Shown here one piece after another: positions 33,247 to 41,788 of a stretch of DNA of 64,000 bases; position 1 is the stretch's first letter, and each line of letters starts with the position of its first letter. Origin of the DNA: Bacteroidota bacterium (GTDB taxonomy: Bacteria > Bacteroidota > Bacteroidia > JACPRZ01); contig JACPRZ010000007.1 of NCBI GenBank assembly GCA_016193485.1, positions 92,106 through 156,105 of the forward strand, read 5' to 3'. A program made the position numbers and the translations under genes. A model generated the notes under the pieces. That model searched no databases. It saw nothing but the letters and a program-made list of their open reading frames with translations, and was not told the DNA's origin.

Positions 33247-36087
33247 TTGAACCCAACCAAACTTATTCTTGACGGCAACGAGGCAACCGCTTACATTGCT
33301 TACAAAACCAATGAAGTGTGCGCCATTTACCCCATAACGCCATCATCTCCGATGGGAGAATGGGCTGACTTGTGGGCTTCGCAGGGAAAAACAAATATCT
33401 GGGGTACAATTCCGAAGGTAATAGAGATGCAGAGCGAGGCAGGCGCTGCAGGTACCCTTCATGGCGCATTGCAGGGCGGAACGCTTGCTACCACCTTCAC
33501 TGCATCACAGGGGTTGCTGCTGATGATACCCAATATGTACAAAATTGCCGGAGAACTTCTGCCTTCTGTAATTCATATTTCTGCGCGCACGGTTGCCACT
33601 CATGCGCTCTCTATCTTCGGAGACCATAGCGATGCAATGGCGGTGCGCTCCACCGGTTTTTCCATGCTTTTTTCCGGCAGCGTACAGGAAGCGATGGACA
33701 TGGCGCTGATCGCACAGGCGACAACGCTCAAATCACGCGTCCCTATCCTTCATGCTTTTGACGGGTTCAGAACATCTCATGAGATCAATAAAATTGACGG
33801 GATTCCCGATGAAGTGATAATGAAAATGTTAGACGATGATTGCATCCTTCAGCACCGGCAGCGCGCTATGGCTCCTGACAACCCTGTTTTAAAAGGTTCG
33901 GCACAGAATCCCGATGTTTTCTTCCAGGGAAGGGAAGCGGCAAACAGGTATTATATGGCGGTTCCTGAAATCGTTTCCGGAAAAATGAAACTTTTTTCTG
34001 AACTGACGGGTCGCCACTACCGCCTCTTTGATTATTCCGGGCACCCGGAAGCCGAACGGATTATTGTCATAATGGGTTCCGGTGCCGGAGCGGTACATGA
34101 AACCGTTAATTTCCTCGTCAAAAAAGGAGAGAAAGTGGGATTTATCAATGTGCGCCTGTACAGGCCTTTCAGCGTGAATGATTTTATTGCGGCTGTTCCG
34201 TCAACTGTCAGAAAAATTAGTGTTCTTGACCGTTGCAAGGATTCAGCAGCCATCGGTGAACCGCTGTACCAGGATGTGGTTACTGCATTTGCTGAAAACA
34301 GAAGACAGGGGACAGGAGATAGGGCACAGGGAACAGAAGACAGGGTACAGGGAGGAGAAATGCAAAAAATTCCTTTGGTTTTTGGTGGAAGGTATGGTTT
34401 ATCTTCCAAAGAATTTACCCCGGCAATGGTAAAAACGGTTTTTGATGAATTGGGAAAATCATCTCCGAAAAATCATTTTACGGTCGGCATTAACGATGAT
34501 GTTACGATGACGAGTTTACTGTATGACAGGAATTTCCATATTCCTGACAACAATTTCAAAGGCGTTTTCTTCGGACTTGGTTCTGACGGCACGGTGAGCG
34601 CCAATAAAAATTCAATTAAAATCATCGGTGAAACAACCGATAATTATGTGCAGGGATATTTTGTCTATGATTCCAAGAAAGCCGGGGCGGTTACCATTTC
34701 GCATCTGCGGTTCGGAGAAGAACCCATACGTTCCACATACCTGATTGACTCGGCTGATTTTGTGGCTTGCCACCAGTTCACTTTCATGACGAAATTTGAT
34801 ATCCTGGAAAAAGCGAAGGACGGTGCGGTTTTTCTATTGAATTCACCGTACGGGCATGAAGAGGTATGGGATAATCTGCCGCGATCAGTGCAGCAACAGA
34901 TCATTGAGAAAAAACTGAAATTTTACGTCATCAATGCGACCGGTCTGGCAAGAGAACTTGATCTTGGCGCGCGGATCAATACCCTGCTGCAGACCTGCTT
35001 TTTCGCTATCTCCGGAATACTTCCGAAAGAGGAAGCGATAAAAAAAATAAAAAAGGCGATAGAGAAAAGTTATTCCCACCGGGGAGAAGAGACCGTAAGG
35101 AAGAATTTTGAAGCCGTTGATAATGCATTATCCAATCTTCATGAAGTAAAATATCCGGTGCAGGCGACAAGCGCTTTCGACAAACCACCGGCTGTTTCCG
35201 AAATGGCGCCTGATTATATGAAGAATGTGCTGGCAAAAATCCTCAACGGGGAAGGGGATCTGCTGCCGGTCAGTGTTTTTACTCCTGACGGTTCTTTTCC
35301 TACCGCTACATCTCAATGGGAAAAACGTAATATTGCGGATATTATTCCTGAGTGGGATGAAAAATTATGCACACAATGCAATAAGTGCATTATCATTTGT
35401 CCTCATGCCGCCATCCGCGCCAAGGTGTATGATAAAAACTTTCTCGTTTCAGCCCCCCCCGCTTTCAAATCCGTTCAACCCATCGGAAAAGAATTCAATA
35501 AGGAAAACGAAGTTTATACACTGCAGGTTGCCGTTGAGGATTGCACAGGTTGCAGTTTATGCGTTGAGTATTGCCCTGTCGCAAGCAAGACAGACCCGAA
35601 GCATAAAGCGATTAATATGATCCGGCAATTGCCTGTCAGGGAGGTCGAAAAAACAAACTGGGACTTTTTCCTTGAAATACCTGAAATTGATCACAACCGT
35701 TTTGCTATGGCAGGTGTAAAAAGTACGCAATTCTTCTGTCCGATGTTTGAATTTTCGGGCGCCTGTGCGGGCTGCGGTGAAACGCCTTATGTGAAACTCA
35801 TCTCGCAACTTTATGGTGACCAGATGCTCGTTGCCAATGCTACGGGATGTTCTTCCATATATGGGGGGAACCTTCCCACAACTCCATGGACGGTAAACCA
35901 TGAAGGACGGGGACCCTCCTGGGCGAACTCGTTGTTTGAGGATAATGCGGAATTCGGTTTGGGATTGCGCCTTGCGGTGAATAAAAAACGTGATAAAGCG
36001 TTGGAACTTCTCACAAAACTGAAAAATGAAATCGGTGAAGAACTTGCCCAACAATTAATAAACGCGCGAAGTTGCAGGAGAGGTTAA
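33247..36087 (+). CDS. nifJ: Pyruvate:ferredoxin oxidoreductase, N-terminal about 80% (frameshifted)
   Basis: One-piece PFOR that oxidises pyruvate to acetyl-CoA, CO2 and reduced ferredoxin. This frame holds 946 residues: the alpha-like domain (YPITPSSPMGEWAD), the gamma-like domain, two [4Fe-4S] motifs (CTQCNKCIIICP, CTGCSLCVEYCP) and the third-cluster Cys (GACAGCGETPY, ANATGCSSIYGG). It ends early at 36087; the rest of the protein continues in another frame (36072-36782). The start is TTG 33247, whose next residues match the family N-terminus. At 34297-34362 a repeat-like insertion adds about 20 residues rich in Gln/Gly/Arg in a loop. C8 tract at 35453. Confidence 0.88.
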   Translation: MNPTKLILDGNEATAYIAYKTNEVCAIYPITPSSPMGEWADLWASQGKTNIWGTIPKVIEMQSEAGAAGTLHGALQGGTLATTFTASQGLLLMIPNMYKIAGELLPSVIHISARTVATHALSIFGDHSDAMAVRSTGFSMLFSGSVQEAMDMALIAQATTLKSRVPILHAFDGFRTSHEINKIDGIPDEVIMKMLDDDCILQHRQRAMAPDNPVLKGSAQNPDVFFQGREAANRYYMAVPEIVSGKMKLFSELTGRHYRLFDYSGHPEAERIIVIMGSGAGAVHETVNFLVKKGEKVGFINVRLYRPFSVNDFIAAVPSTVRKISVLDRCKDSAAIGEPLYQDVVTAFAENRRQGTGDRAQGTEDRVQGGEMQKIPLVFGGRYGLSSKEFTPAMVKTVFDELGKSSPKNHFTVGINDDVTMTSLLYDRNFHIPDNNFKGVFFGLGSDGTVSANKNSIKIIGETTDNYVQGYFVYDSKKAGAVTISHLRFGEEPIRSTYLIDSADFVACHQFTFMTKFDILEKAKDGAVFLLNSPYGHEEVWDNLPRSVQQQIIEKKLKFYVINATGLARELDLGARINTLLQTCFFAISGILPKEEAIKKIKKAIEKSYSHRGEETVRKNFEAVDNALSNLHEVKYPVQATSAFDKPPAVSEMAPDYMKNVLAKILNGEGDLLPVSVFTPDGSFPTATSQWEKRNIADIIPEWDEKLCTQCNKCIIICPHAAIRAKVYDKNFLVSAPPAFKSVQPIGKEFNKENEVYTLQVAVEDCTGCSLCVEYCPVASKTDPKHKAINMIRQLPVREVEKTNWDFFLEIPEIDHNRFAMAGVKSTQFFCPMFEFSGACAGCGETPYVKLISQLYGDQMLVANATGCSSIYGGNLPTTPWTVNHEGRGPSWANSLFEDNAEFGLGLRLAVNKKRDKALELLTKLKNEIGEELAQQLINARSCRRG
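34297..34362 (+). repeat. Low-complexity ACAGG repeat inside nifJ
   Basis: Several degenerate copies of GACAGGGGACAGG / GGGCACAGGGAACAG. This kind of repeat is usually intergenic in Bacteroidota, but here it is translated in frame. It lies between the conserved parts QDVVTAFAE and VFGGRYGLSSKEF, where PFORs have only a short loop. Confidence 0.7.
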
Positions 36088-36782
36088 AGTTCATAATCAA
36101 ACCCGAAGCGAAACTCCTTGCCGTTATTGCGGATAATCTTACCCGGAAATCGGTATGGATCATGGGGGGGGATGGATGGGCTTATGATATCGGGTATGGC
36201 GGATTGGACCATCTGTTTTCCACCGGAGAAGATGTGAATATACTTGTGATGGATACAGAAGTTTATTCCAATACAGGCGGGCAGACATCAAAGGCGACAC
36301 CTGTCGGAGCCAGCGCCAAATTTTCCATTGCCGGGAAGCAATCTTCAAAAAAGGATCTTGCGCTGCAGGCGATTACTTACGGCAATGTTTATGTTGCACA
36401 AATCGCGATGGGCGCCAGCGACACGCAAACCGTCAGGGCAATTACCGAGGCGAACAGTTACCAGGGAACATCTTTGATTATTGCATACTCCCACTGCATT
36501 GAACATGGTTATGATATGAAATATGGCGCTCAGCAGCAAAAGAAAGCCGTTGAATCCGGTCACTGGCCGCTTTTCAGGTACAACCCCATGAACCCGCCCG
36601 GTAAACGATTTATTCTTGATTCCAAAGAGCCGACATTACCGTTAAGGGATTACATCTACAATGAAGCAAGGTATTCACGACTCATCGGGCAAAACGGCAA
36701 GAGAGCGGAAGAACTTCTCGCGATTGCCGAAGAGGATGTGAAAAACAGGTGGATAAGGATAAGGGCGCTGGCGGGGATGTGA
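36072..36782 (+). pseudogene. nifJ: Pyruvate:ferredoxin oxidoreductase, C-terminal TPP-binding part (out of frame)
   Basis: Continuation of nifJ in the -1 frame relative to the first part. It carries the thiamine diphosphate motif (GGDGWAYDIGYGGLDH ... SNTGGQTSKATPVG) and the end of the enzyme, without which the N-terminal part is inactive. The two frames join cleanly near 36060-36070 (LINA then KLQERLKF). There is no independent start other than a TTG. One missing base, by mutation or sequencing error, explains the break. The G8 tract at 36164-36171 is not the cause, since the frame is correct through it. Confidence 0.85.
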
Positions 36783-36903
36783 ATGAGGTTGTAAAGTAAC
36801 TACCTTCCGTTGCTTGCTACAAAAAACTAATCCACAAAATACTGCAAGTAGGATTGTTGGGAACTTTTTTTCAGATTTGAGTACAGGGTTTGAAATAAAA
36901 TTC

Positions 36904-36927
36904 TATTTTTGCCAAAATTTGGCAAAA
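36904..36927 (+). promoter_or_regulatory. Promoter overlapping a 21-bp operator palindrome
   Basis: TATTTTTG (36904-36911) fits the Bacteroidota -7 element, with TTTG at 36876-36879 as a possible -33. Overlapping it is a perfect palindrome with arms TTTTGCCAAA (36907-36916) and TTTGGCAAAA (36918-36927) around one A. It lies 14 bp before the ATG of an XRE-type regulator. This is the expected layout for an autoregulated controller of the RM genes that follow. Confidence 0.7.
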
Positions 36928-36941
36928 CGTTATTATTCAAA

Positions 36942-37247
36942 ATGGACAGTTTGGGTGACATAGTAAAAAAACTAAGAGAAGAAATGGAACTGCCCTTACG
37001 GACAGTTGCGGCTTTCCTTGATATTGACCAGACCATATTAAGCAGAATTGAGCGGGGGCAACGAAAGCCGACACGTGAGCAGGTTGTAAAATTTGCGAAG
37101 TATTTTAAAGTAAAAGAAAATGATTTGCTTGTTGAGTGGCTTTCCGACAAAGTGGTTTATGAAGTGGGAAACGAGCAAATTGCTTTGAAAGCATTGCAGG
37201 TCGCGGAGGAGAAGGTAATATACATAACAAAAAATAAACGGAAATAA
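36942..37247 (+). CDS. XRE-family regulator of the RM cassette (controller-like)
   Basis: A 101-residue protein with an N-terminal HTH_XRE domain (IVKKLREEMELPLRTVAAFL, IDQTILSRIERGQRKPTREQ). The ATG at 36942 is chosen; a TTG at 36909 would start inside the operator palindrome. It precedes the nuclease-methyltransferase gene by 35 bp on the same strand. By analogy with C proteins of RM systems it probably binds the palindrome at 36907-36927 and delays or limits expression. That is inference from layout. Confidence 0.82.
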   Translation: MDSLGDIVKKLREEMELPLRTVAAFLDIDQTILSRIERGQRKPTREQVVKFAKYFKVKENDLLVEWLSDKVVYEVGNEQIALKALQVAEEKVIYITKNKRK

Positions 37248-37282
37248 AATAACAACTCATTAGCAATCTAAAAGATAAAAAA

Positions 37283-40015
37283 ATGAACTGGAAAGAAAAA
37301 GCTTTACAAACCATTCGCAAAGCGAAAGACAAGGTTGTTGAAATTGACCTTGAGAAAAAAAGTATTACCTATTTCAAAATAAATAATCCGAGAGGAATAA
37401 AAGTAATTGCAGGTGACGAGGAAATTGTGAGAGCATATCTCGTAAATCATCTGGTAAATGAATTGGATTATGACCCGGGGTTAATTGAGATTGAAAAAGA
37501 ATATGACATGGGAAGACCATCAGTAAAGAAAGCTCGAATAGATGTGCTATTGAAAGACAGAAAAGGTGAAGTTTTCTTTTTTATGGAAGTAAAAGCGCCA
37601 GATAGGTGGGAGAGTGATAAAGAATTTATTGAGGGACAACTTTTCAAATTGGTCAAACAACAATCCGAAAGTAATTATCTTGTTTATTATACTATTGATT
37701 TTAAAGGCAATGAATTATCGGACCAGGCACTGATAATAGATTACATACAACACAAGGAATTTGAAGATTGGGATGCGGCAGGAAGACCTTCCATTTCAAA
37801 TGAACTTTCTGCTGGATACGGTAAGCCCCGAAAACCACCATTGAGAAAAGGAGGCAAAAAGGATTTGCGGACAAATTTTACCCATGAGGAAATTATCAGT
37901 TTGAGCAGGAACTTACATAATGTGCTGTGGGGTGGCGGTGGTACATCTGATACGGAAGTTTTTAATTCTTTGGTAAATATCATTTTTGCAAAAATCCAGG
38001 ATGAAGATGAAAAGAAAAAAGGGCAGCAATATGATTTTCAGATTTTCGGATATGATGATGAAAAAGGAAATGCAGAAATTGAAAAACCCGAAAAGGTTTT
38101 TGAGCGAATCAATAAACTATATCGTAGAGCACTTGAAAAGAAACTTAATTTCTCTGATATAAATAAACTCGCAAAAACTTATGTGGTCAATGAAGAAAAA
38201 TTTCCTTTATCAAAATTGATTTATACTGTCCAGCAGTTGGAGGATATTTCTTTTATAGAAGGCAGGAGTCAGGTTGATGGAACAGATATTCTCGGAGATT
38301 TTTTTGAAAGCATTACCCGCGATGGTTTCAAACAAAACAAAGGACAGTTTTTTACCCCTGTAAATATTGTCCGGTTTATCCTTTACGCACTGGAGATTGA
38401 TAATCTTGCCTTTTATCGATTGAATGAAAAACAGGATTTGCCATATATCATAGACCCGTCTTGCGGCAGCGGAACTTTTTTAATTGAAGCAATGAAAGCA
38501 ATTACAAAAGAGTTAAAACATAAAAGAAAAGAAGAGGTTGACTCCAGTAATCAAGTACAAAGGTGGTATAAAGATTATTTTCAGGAATTTCATGAAAATA
38601 GTTGGGCAAGAACTTTTCTCTACGGTGCAGACAGCAATTTTGATTTAGGAACTGCAGCAAAAGTAAATATGATTTTACACGGTGATGGTTCTGCAAATCT
38701 TTTTGTTCAGGATGGTTTGCTTCCGTTTACAATGTATTTGAAAACTTCCGGAGGAACGAATGTTTTGATTCTGCAAGAGCCGGAGCAATCTTACGGTAAC
38801 AAACACACTAACGGACAATTTGATATTGTAATCAGCAATCCGCCTTTCAGTGTTGATTTGGATACCCAGACAAAACAAAAAGTAGAACGTACTTTTGTTT
38901 TTCACAAAAAGAAAAATTCTGAAAATCTTTTTGTTGAGAGATATTATCAGTTATTGAAAGAAAATGGAAGATTGGGAGTTGTGTTGCCGGAAAGTGTTTA
39001 CGACACAACCGAAAATAAATACATCCGTCTTTTTCTTTTCAGGTTTTTTAAAATTAAAGCGGTGGTGAGTTTACCTCAGATAACTTTTGAGCCGTTCACA
39101 TCTACAAAGACAAGTTTGTTGTTTGCTCAGAAGAAAACAGCAGGTGAAGTTGAAGAATGGAACAAGCACTGGAATAAATATCAAAGTGAGTGGAGTAAAT
39201 TAAACACAAGAGTTGCCAACTACATTTCAGTTTATTTGAATGGAGAGAAAAAAGAAAAATATCCTTCCATCAAAGCAGATGATGATAAGGCGGCAATCAA
39301 AAATATTCACTGCTTCCTGAAAGATTATTTAGAACCAAAGGATGCATCACTTCCGGTGAAAGAATTGTTGGAGAAATACAAAACAGAAATTGAAGAAGTC
39401 AGCAGCATTGATAAAGACACTCTTGAATTGTTCGGACATTGTAATTCATGGTGGGTGTTTGGTGAAGTAAGCAAGGAACTTGACTACAATATTTTTATGG
39501 GAGAAGCAGAAAATGTTGGTTACAAGAGAACTAAAGCAAGCAAACCGTTACCAAGACCAAATGATTTGTTTGACATTGAGGCAGCCCCGTTAATGCTTGA
39601 CACTTTGAATGTAGAAAAACACTTTTCTGGAATTGTTGCAGAATTGAAAGCGAATATTGAAGAAACAGAAAACGCTATAACTACTAAAAAGAAAAAAGTA
39701 TCAAACCAAAATGGAAAGAGCAACAACACCGAAAAAACCGACAAGGAATTAGAAAAAGAAGAATGGAAATTAAAAAAACTAAAAGAAGAATATGCAACAG
39801 CACAGAAAAACTTAAAAGATGCTAAAGCAGCGTTGAACAAATACTATGATGAAAATGTGCTGAATGAAAAATTCTATGAGAGAACAGAAAAAGCATTGGT
39901 TGATTTATTTACAACAGGCATTTTATCCCTTTGGAAAAGCGATGATGTTTTGCTTCGCAAAACAGTGAAAATAAAGTTACTTGACCATTTCAGACAAACA
40001 GTAAAATGGGACTAA
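37283..40015 (+). CDS. Fused PD-(D/E)XK nuclease - N6-adenine DNA methyltransferase
   Basis: 910 residues. Residues about 1-150 form an HsdR-N-like nuclease domain with D87 (KARIDVLL) and E102-x-K104 (FMEVKAP). Residues about 300-640 are an HsdM-type gamma-class methyltransferase: SAM motif DPSCGSGTFLIEAM (about 390) and catalytic NPPF (about 518). A Lys/Glu-rich coiled coil follows at about 790-850. A separate specificity protein follows, but there is no HsdR translocase. This matches the BcgI-like type IIB / type IIG plan. A stretch near 37825-37870 (PRKPPLRKGGKK) reads like a translated interspersed repeat between the nuclease and methylase parts. AT-rich relative to the genome. Confidence 0.85.
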   Translation: MNWKEKALQTIRKAKDKVVEIDLEKKSITYFKINNPRGIKVIAGDEEIVRAYLVNHLVNELDYDPGLIEIEKEYDMGRPSVKKARIDVLLKDRKGEVFFFMEVKAPDRWESDKEFIEGQLFKLVKQQSESNYLVYYTIDFKGNELSDQALIIDYIQHKEFEDWDAAGRPSISNELSAGYGKPRKPPLRKGGKKDLRTNFTHEEIISLSRNLHNVLWGGGGTSDTEVFNSLVNIIFAKIQDEDEKKKGQQYDFQIFGYDDEKGNAEIEKPEKVFERINKLYRRALEKKLNFSDINKLAKTYVVNEEKFPLSKLIYTVQQLEDISFIEGRSQVDGTDILGDFFESITRDGFKQNKGQFFTPVNIVRFILYALEIDNLAFYRLNEKQDLPYIIDPSCGSGTFLIEAMKAITKELKHKRKEEVDSSNQVQRWYKDYFQEFHENSWARTFLYGADSNFDLGTAAKVNMILHGDGSANLFVQDGLLPFTMYLKTSGGTNVLILQEPEQSYGNKHTNGQFDIVISNPPFSVDLDTQTKQKVERTFVFHKKKNSENLFVERYYQLLKENGRLGVVLPESVYDTTENKYIRLFLFRFFKIKAVVSLPQITFEPFTSTKTSLLFAQKKTAGEVEEWNKHWNKYQSEWSKLNTRVANYISVYLNGEKKEKYPSIKADDDKAAIKNIHCFLKDYLEPKDASLPVKELLEKYKTEIEEVSSIDKDTLELFGHCNSWWVFGEVSKELDYNIFMGEAENVGYKRTKASKPLPRPNDLFDIEAAPLMLDTLNVEKHFSGIVAELKANIEETENAITTKKKKVSNQNGKSNNTEKTDKELEKEEWKLKKLKEEYATAQKNLKDAKAALNKYYDENVLNEKFYERTEKALVDLFTTGILSLWKSDDVLLRKTVKIKLLDHFRQTVKWD

Positions 40016-40016
40016 T

Positions 40017-40262
40017 ATGAATAACACAACAAAATTTAAAACAGGGAGTATTGTTAAGGTAACTTTTAAAGATACTACTGAGAAAGCCGAACTTGAAACA
40101 TACTATGTAAAAGGAATGCTGACAAATGCCTTTCCAATGGGCTACAGTGGTGCAATTGCAGGATTGTATATCCGAGATTACTTTCTTAGAAAACCTTTTT
40201 GCTTAGGAGATATAATGAATATTTATCCGAATGATGAAATCAATTTGGCAGAAGAAAATTAA
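40017..40262 (+). CDS. Small hypothetical protein inside the RM operon
   Basis: 81 residues starting 1 bp after the stop of the nuclease-methyltransferase and ending 10 bp before the specificity gene. The sequence (GSIVKVTFKDTTEKAELETYYVKGML ...) suggests a small beta-rich domain. I do not recognise it. Tight packing says it is translated with the RM genes, possibly as an accessory or inhibitor, but nothing shows this directly. Confidence 0.6.
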   Translation: MNNTTKFKTGSIVKVTFKDTTEKAELETYYVKGMLTNAFPMGYSGAIAGLYIRDYFLRKPFCLGDIMNIYPNDEINLAEEN

Positions 40263-40272
40263 AACAATTCAA

Positions 40273-41718
40273 ATGATAGCTGAAAAAATTGCATTTAATA
40301 AAATTGCTAAAGAAAGGAGTTTGCGATTTGATATTGACTATGTTTCCTTCAATTCAAAATTGAATTTTGATAATTCTATTTCATTTCTTGATTTATTAGA
40401 AGTGGTTGAAAAATCAAAAGTGAATATTGATGATTTGGATGAATTCAATTATGCTGAGATTTCGGATGTAAATAAAACGGGAGAGGTTACTCCCAATAAA
40501 TTATCATTCAACAATAGAAACGAATTCAATGAAAGTTATTTTAAGAAAATTGAAAAGGGTGATATTATTTTACCATTTGAAAATGATATTTTAATTTCAT
40601 CTGTAAGACCAAACTTGAAAAAATTTGTTTTGGTAAATGAAGGCGAAAACATTTACTACACTAGAGCATTTATTCAACTACGACCAAAGCAGTTCCCTGA
40701 AATTCTTTATTACACCCTTCGTGAAATATTTTTTGAGAATTTAATAGTTGTATCCAGACAAGGCAAAGGTTATCCGATATTAAAGGGAGAGGATTTACGA
40801 TACATAAAATTTGAAAGAGAAATTATTGAAAAACTGATTTCAAAACAGAAGGAAATATTACCTCTGATAAAAGGTATAAAGGCAGAAACAAAAAAACTCA
40901 AAGTTCAAATCAAACCTGATACTGAAATAATAAATGAAGTATTCAATGCTAAGTTTGGTTGGGATACAAAAACATTTGACGAGTTAAAAAATGTGCATAT
41001 AATGAATTGCACTTTCAGTGCATTCACAAACAACATTGACAATCGTTTCAGTTTCAAATTTCACAACAAAGCAGGTGCTTATGTTTCTAAAATACTAAAA
41101 TCACAAACATCAAAACGCATCAAAGATTTTTTGGCAGACGACATCACTCTTGGCAAAAGCATTTCTCCCTCTGACTATAACGAAAACGGAGAACAATATT
41201 ATGTTTCAATGGCAGACATAAAGAATTGGCTGTTTGAAACAGAAGAAGCAAGAACAGTTTCTCAATCCTACTTTGATGCAAACCCCAATAAGAGAATTGC
41301 ATTGAATGATATAATAATGGCAAGAAGCGGTGAGGGAACAATAGGCAAAGTTGCCATCATTGACAATGAAGAAAACGAAGCAGTATATGCTGATTTTACA
41401 ATGAGAATAAGGTTGAAAGATTACAACCCAACATTTGCTTATTACTATTTCAGAACAAATTTCTTTCAATATCTTATTTATACTCATAAAAAGGGGTTAG
41501 GCAACAATACCAACATTTTTCCGAACCAGATAAAGGAATTTCCTTTACCGGACATAAGCGAAAAACAACAATTTGAAATCGTCACTCAAATTCAAACATC
41601 AATCAACGAACAAAGAAAAATTGAAAGTTTAATAAAAAATAAACAAAGAGGAATTAGTGGCTTAATTGAAAAAGCAATTCGCGATTCTGCTATAAGTTAT
41701 ACGAATTTCCAAACTTAA
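40273..41718 (+). CDS. hsdS: Restriction-modification specificity subunit (HsdS-like)
   Basis: 481 residues from ATG 40273. It has two target-recognition regions, each followed by a helical spacer (EKLISKQKEILPLIKGIKAE, about residues 190-210, and EKQQFEIVTQIQTSINEQRK near the C-terminus), the standard HsdS duplication. It would give DNA sequence specificity to the fused nuclease-methyltransferase. Very AT-rich. It ends at 41718, only about 70 bp before the first usable start of mtnA, and mtnA-like codons begin almost at once, so the cassette boundary seems to lie here. Confidence 0.82.
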   Translation: MIAEKIAFNKIAKERSLRFDIDYVSFNSKLNFDNSISFLDLLEVVEKSKVNIDDLDEFNYAEISDVNKTGEVTPNKLSFNNRNEFNESYFKKIEKGDIILPFENDILISSVRPNLKKFVLVNEGENIYYTRAFIQLRPKQFPEILYYTLREIFFENLIVVSRQGKGYPILKGEDLRYIKFEREIIEKLISKQKEILPLIKGIKAETKKLKVQIKPDTEIINEVFNAKFGWDTKTFDELKNVHIMNCTFSAFTNNIDNRFSFKFHNKAGAYVSKILKSQTSKRIKDFLADDITLGKSISPSDYNENGEQYYVSMADIKNWLFETEEARTVSQSYFDANPNKRIALNDIIMARSGEGTIGKVAIIDNEENEAVYADFTMRIRLKDYNPTFAYYYFRTNFFQYLIYTHKKGLGNNTNIFPNQIKEFPLPDISEKQQFEIVTQIQTSINEQRKIESLIKNKQRGISGLIEKAIRDSAISYTNFQT

Positions 41719-41788
41719 ATATTTATATCTGAATATCTCCGGCAAACACTACCGTACCATCTGGCTTAAAAAAGAAGATGCCGGTACC

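Noticed and set aside
36040..36090. Programmed -1 frameshift in nifJ
   Set aside because: No slippery heptamer or convincing downstream structure is seen; mutation or sequencing error is simpler.
36164..36171. G8 tract as cause of the nifJ break
   Set aside because: The TPP motif reads correctly through the tract, and the break lies about 100 bp upstream.
37283..41718. Complete type I RM system
   Set aside because: No HsdR with helicase motifs exists; the nuclease domain is fused to the methylase, so a type IIB/IIG-like plan fits better.
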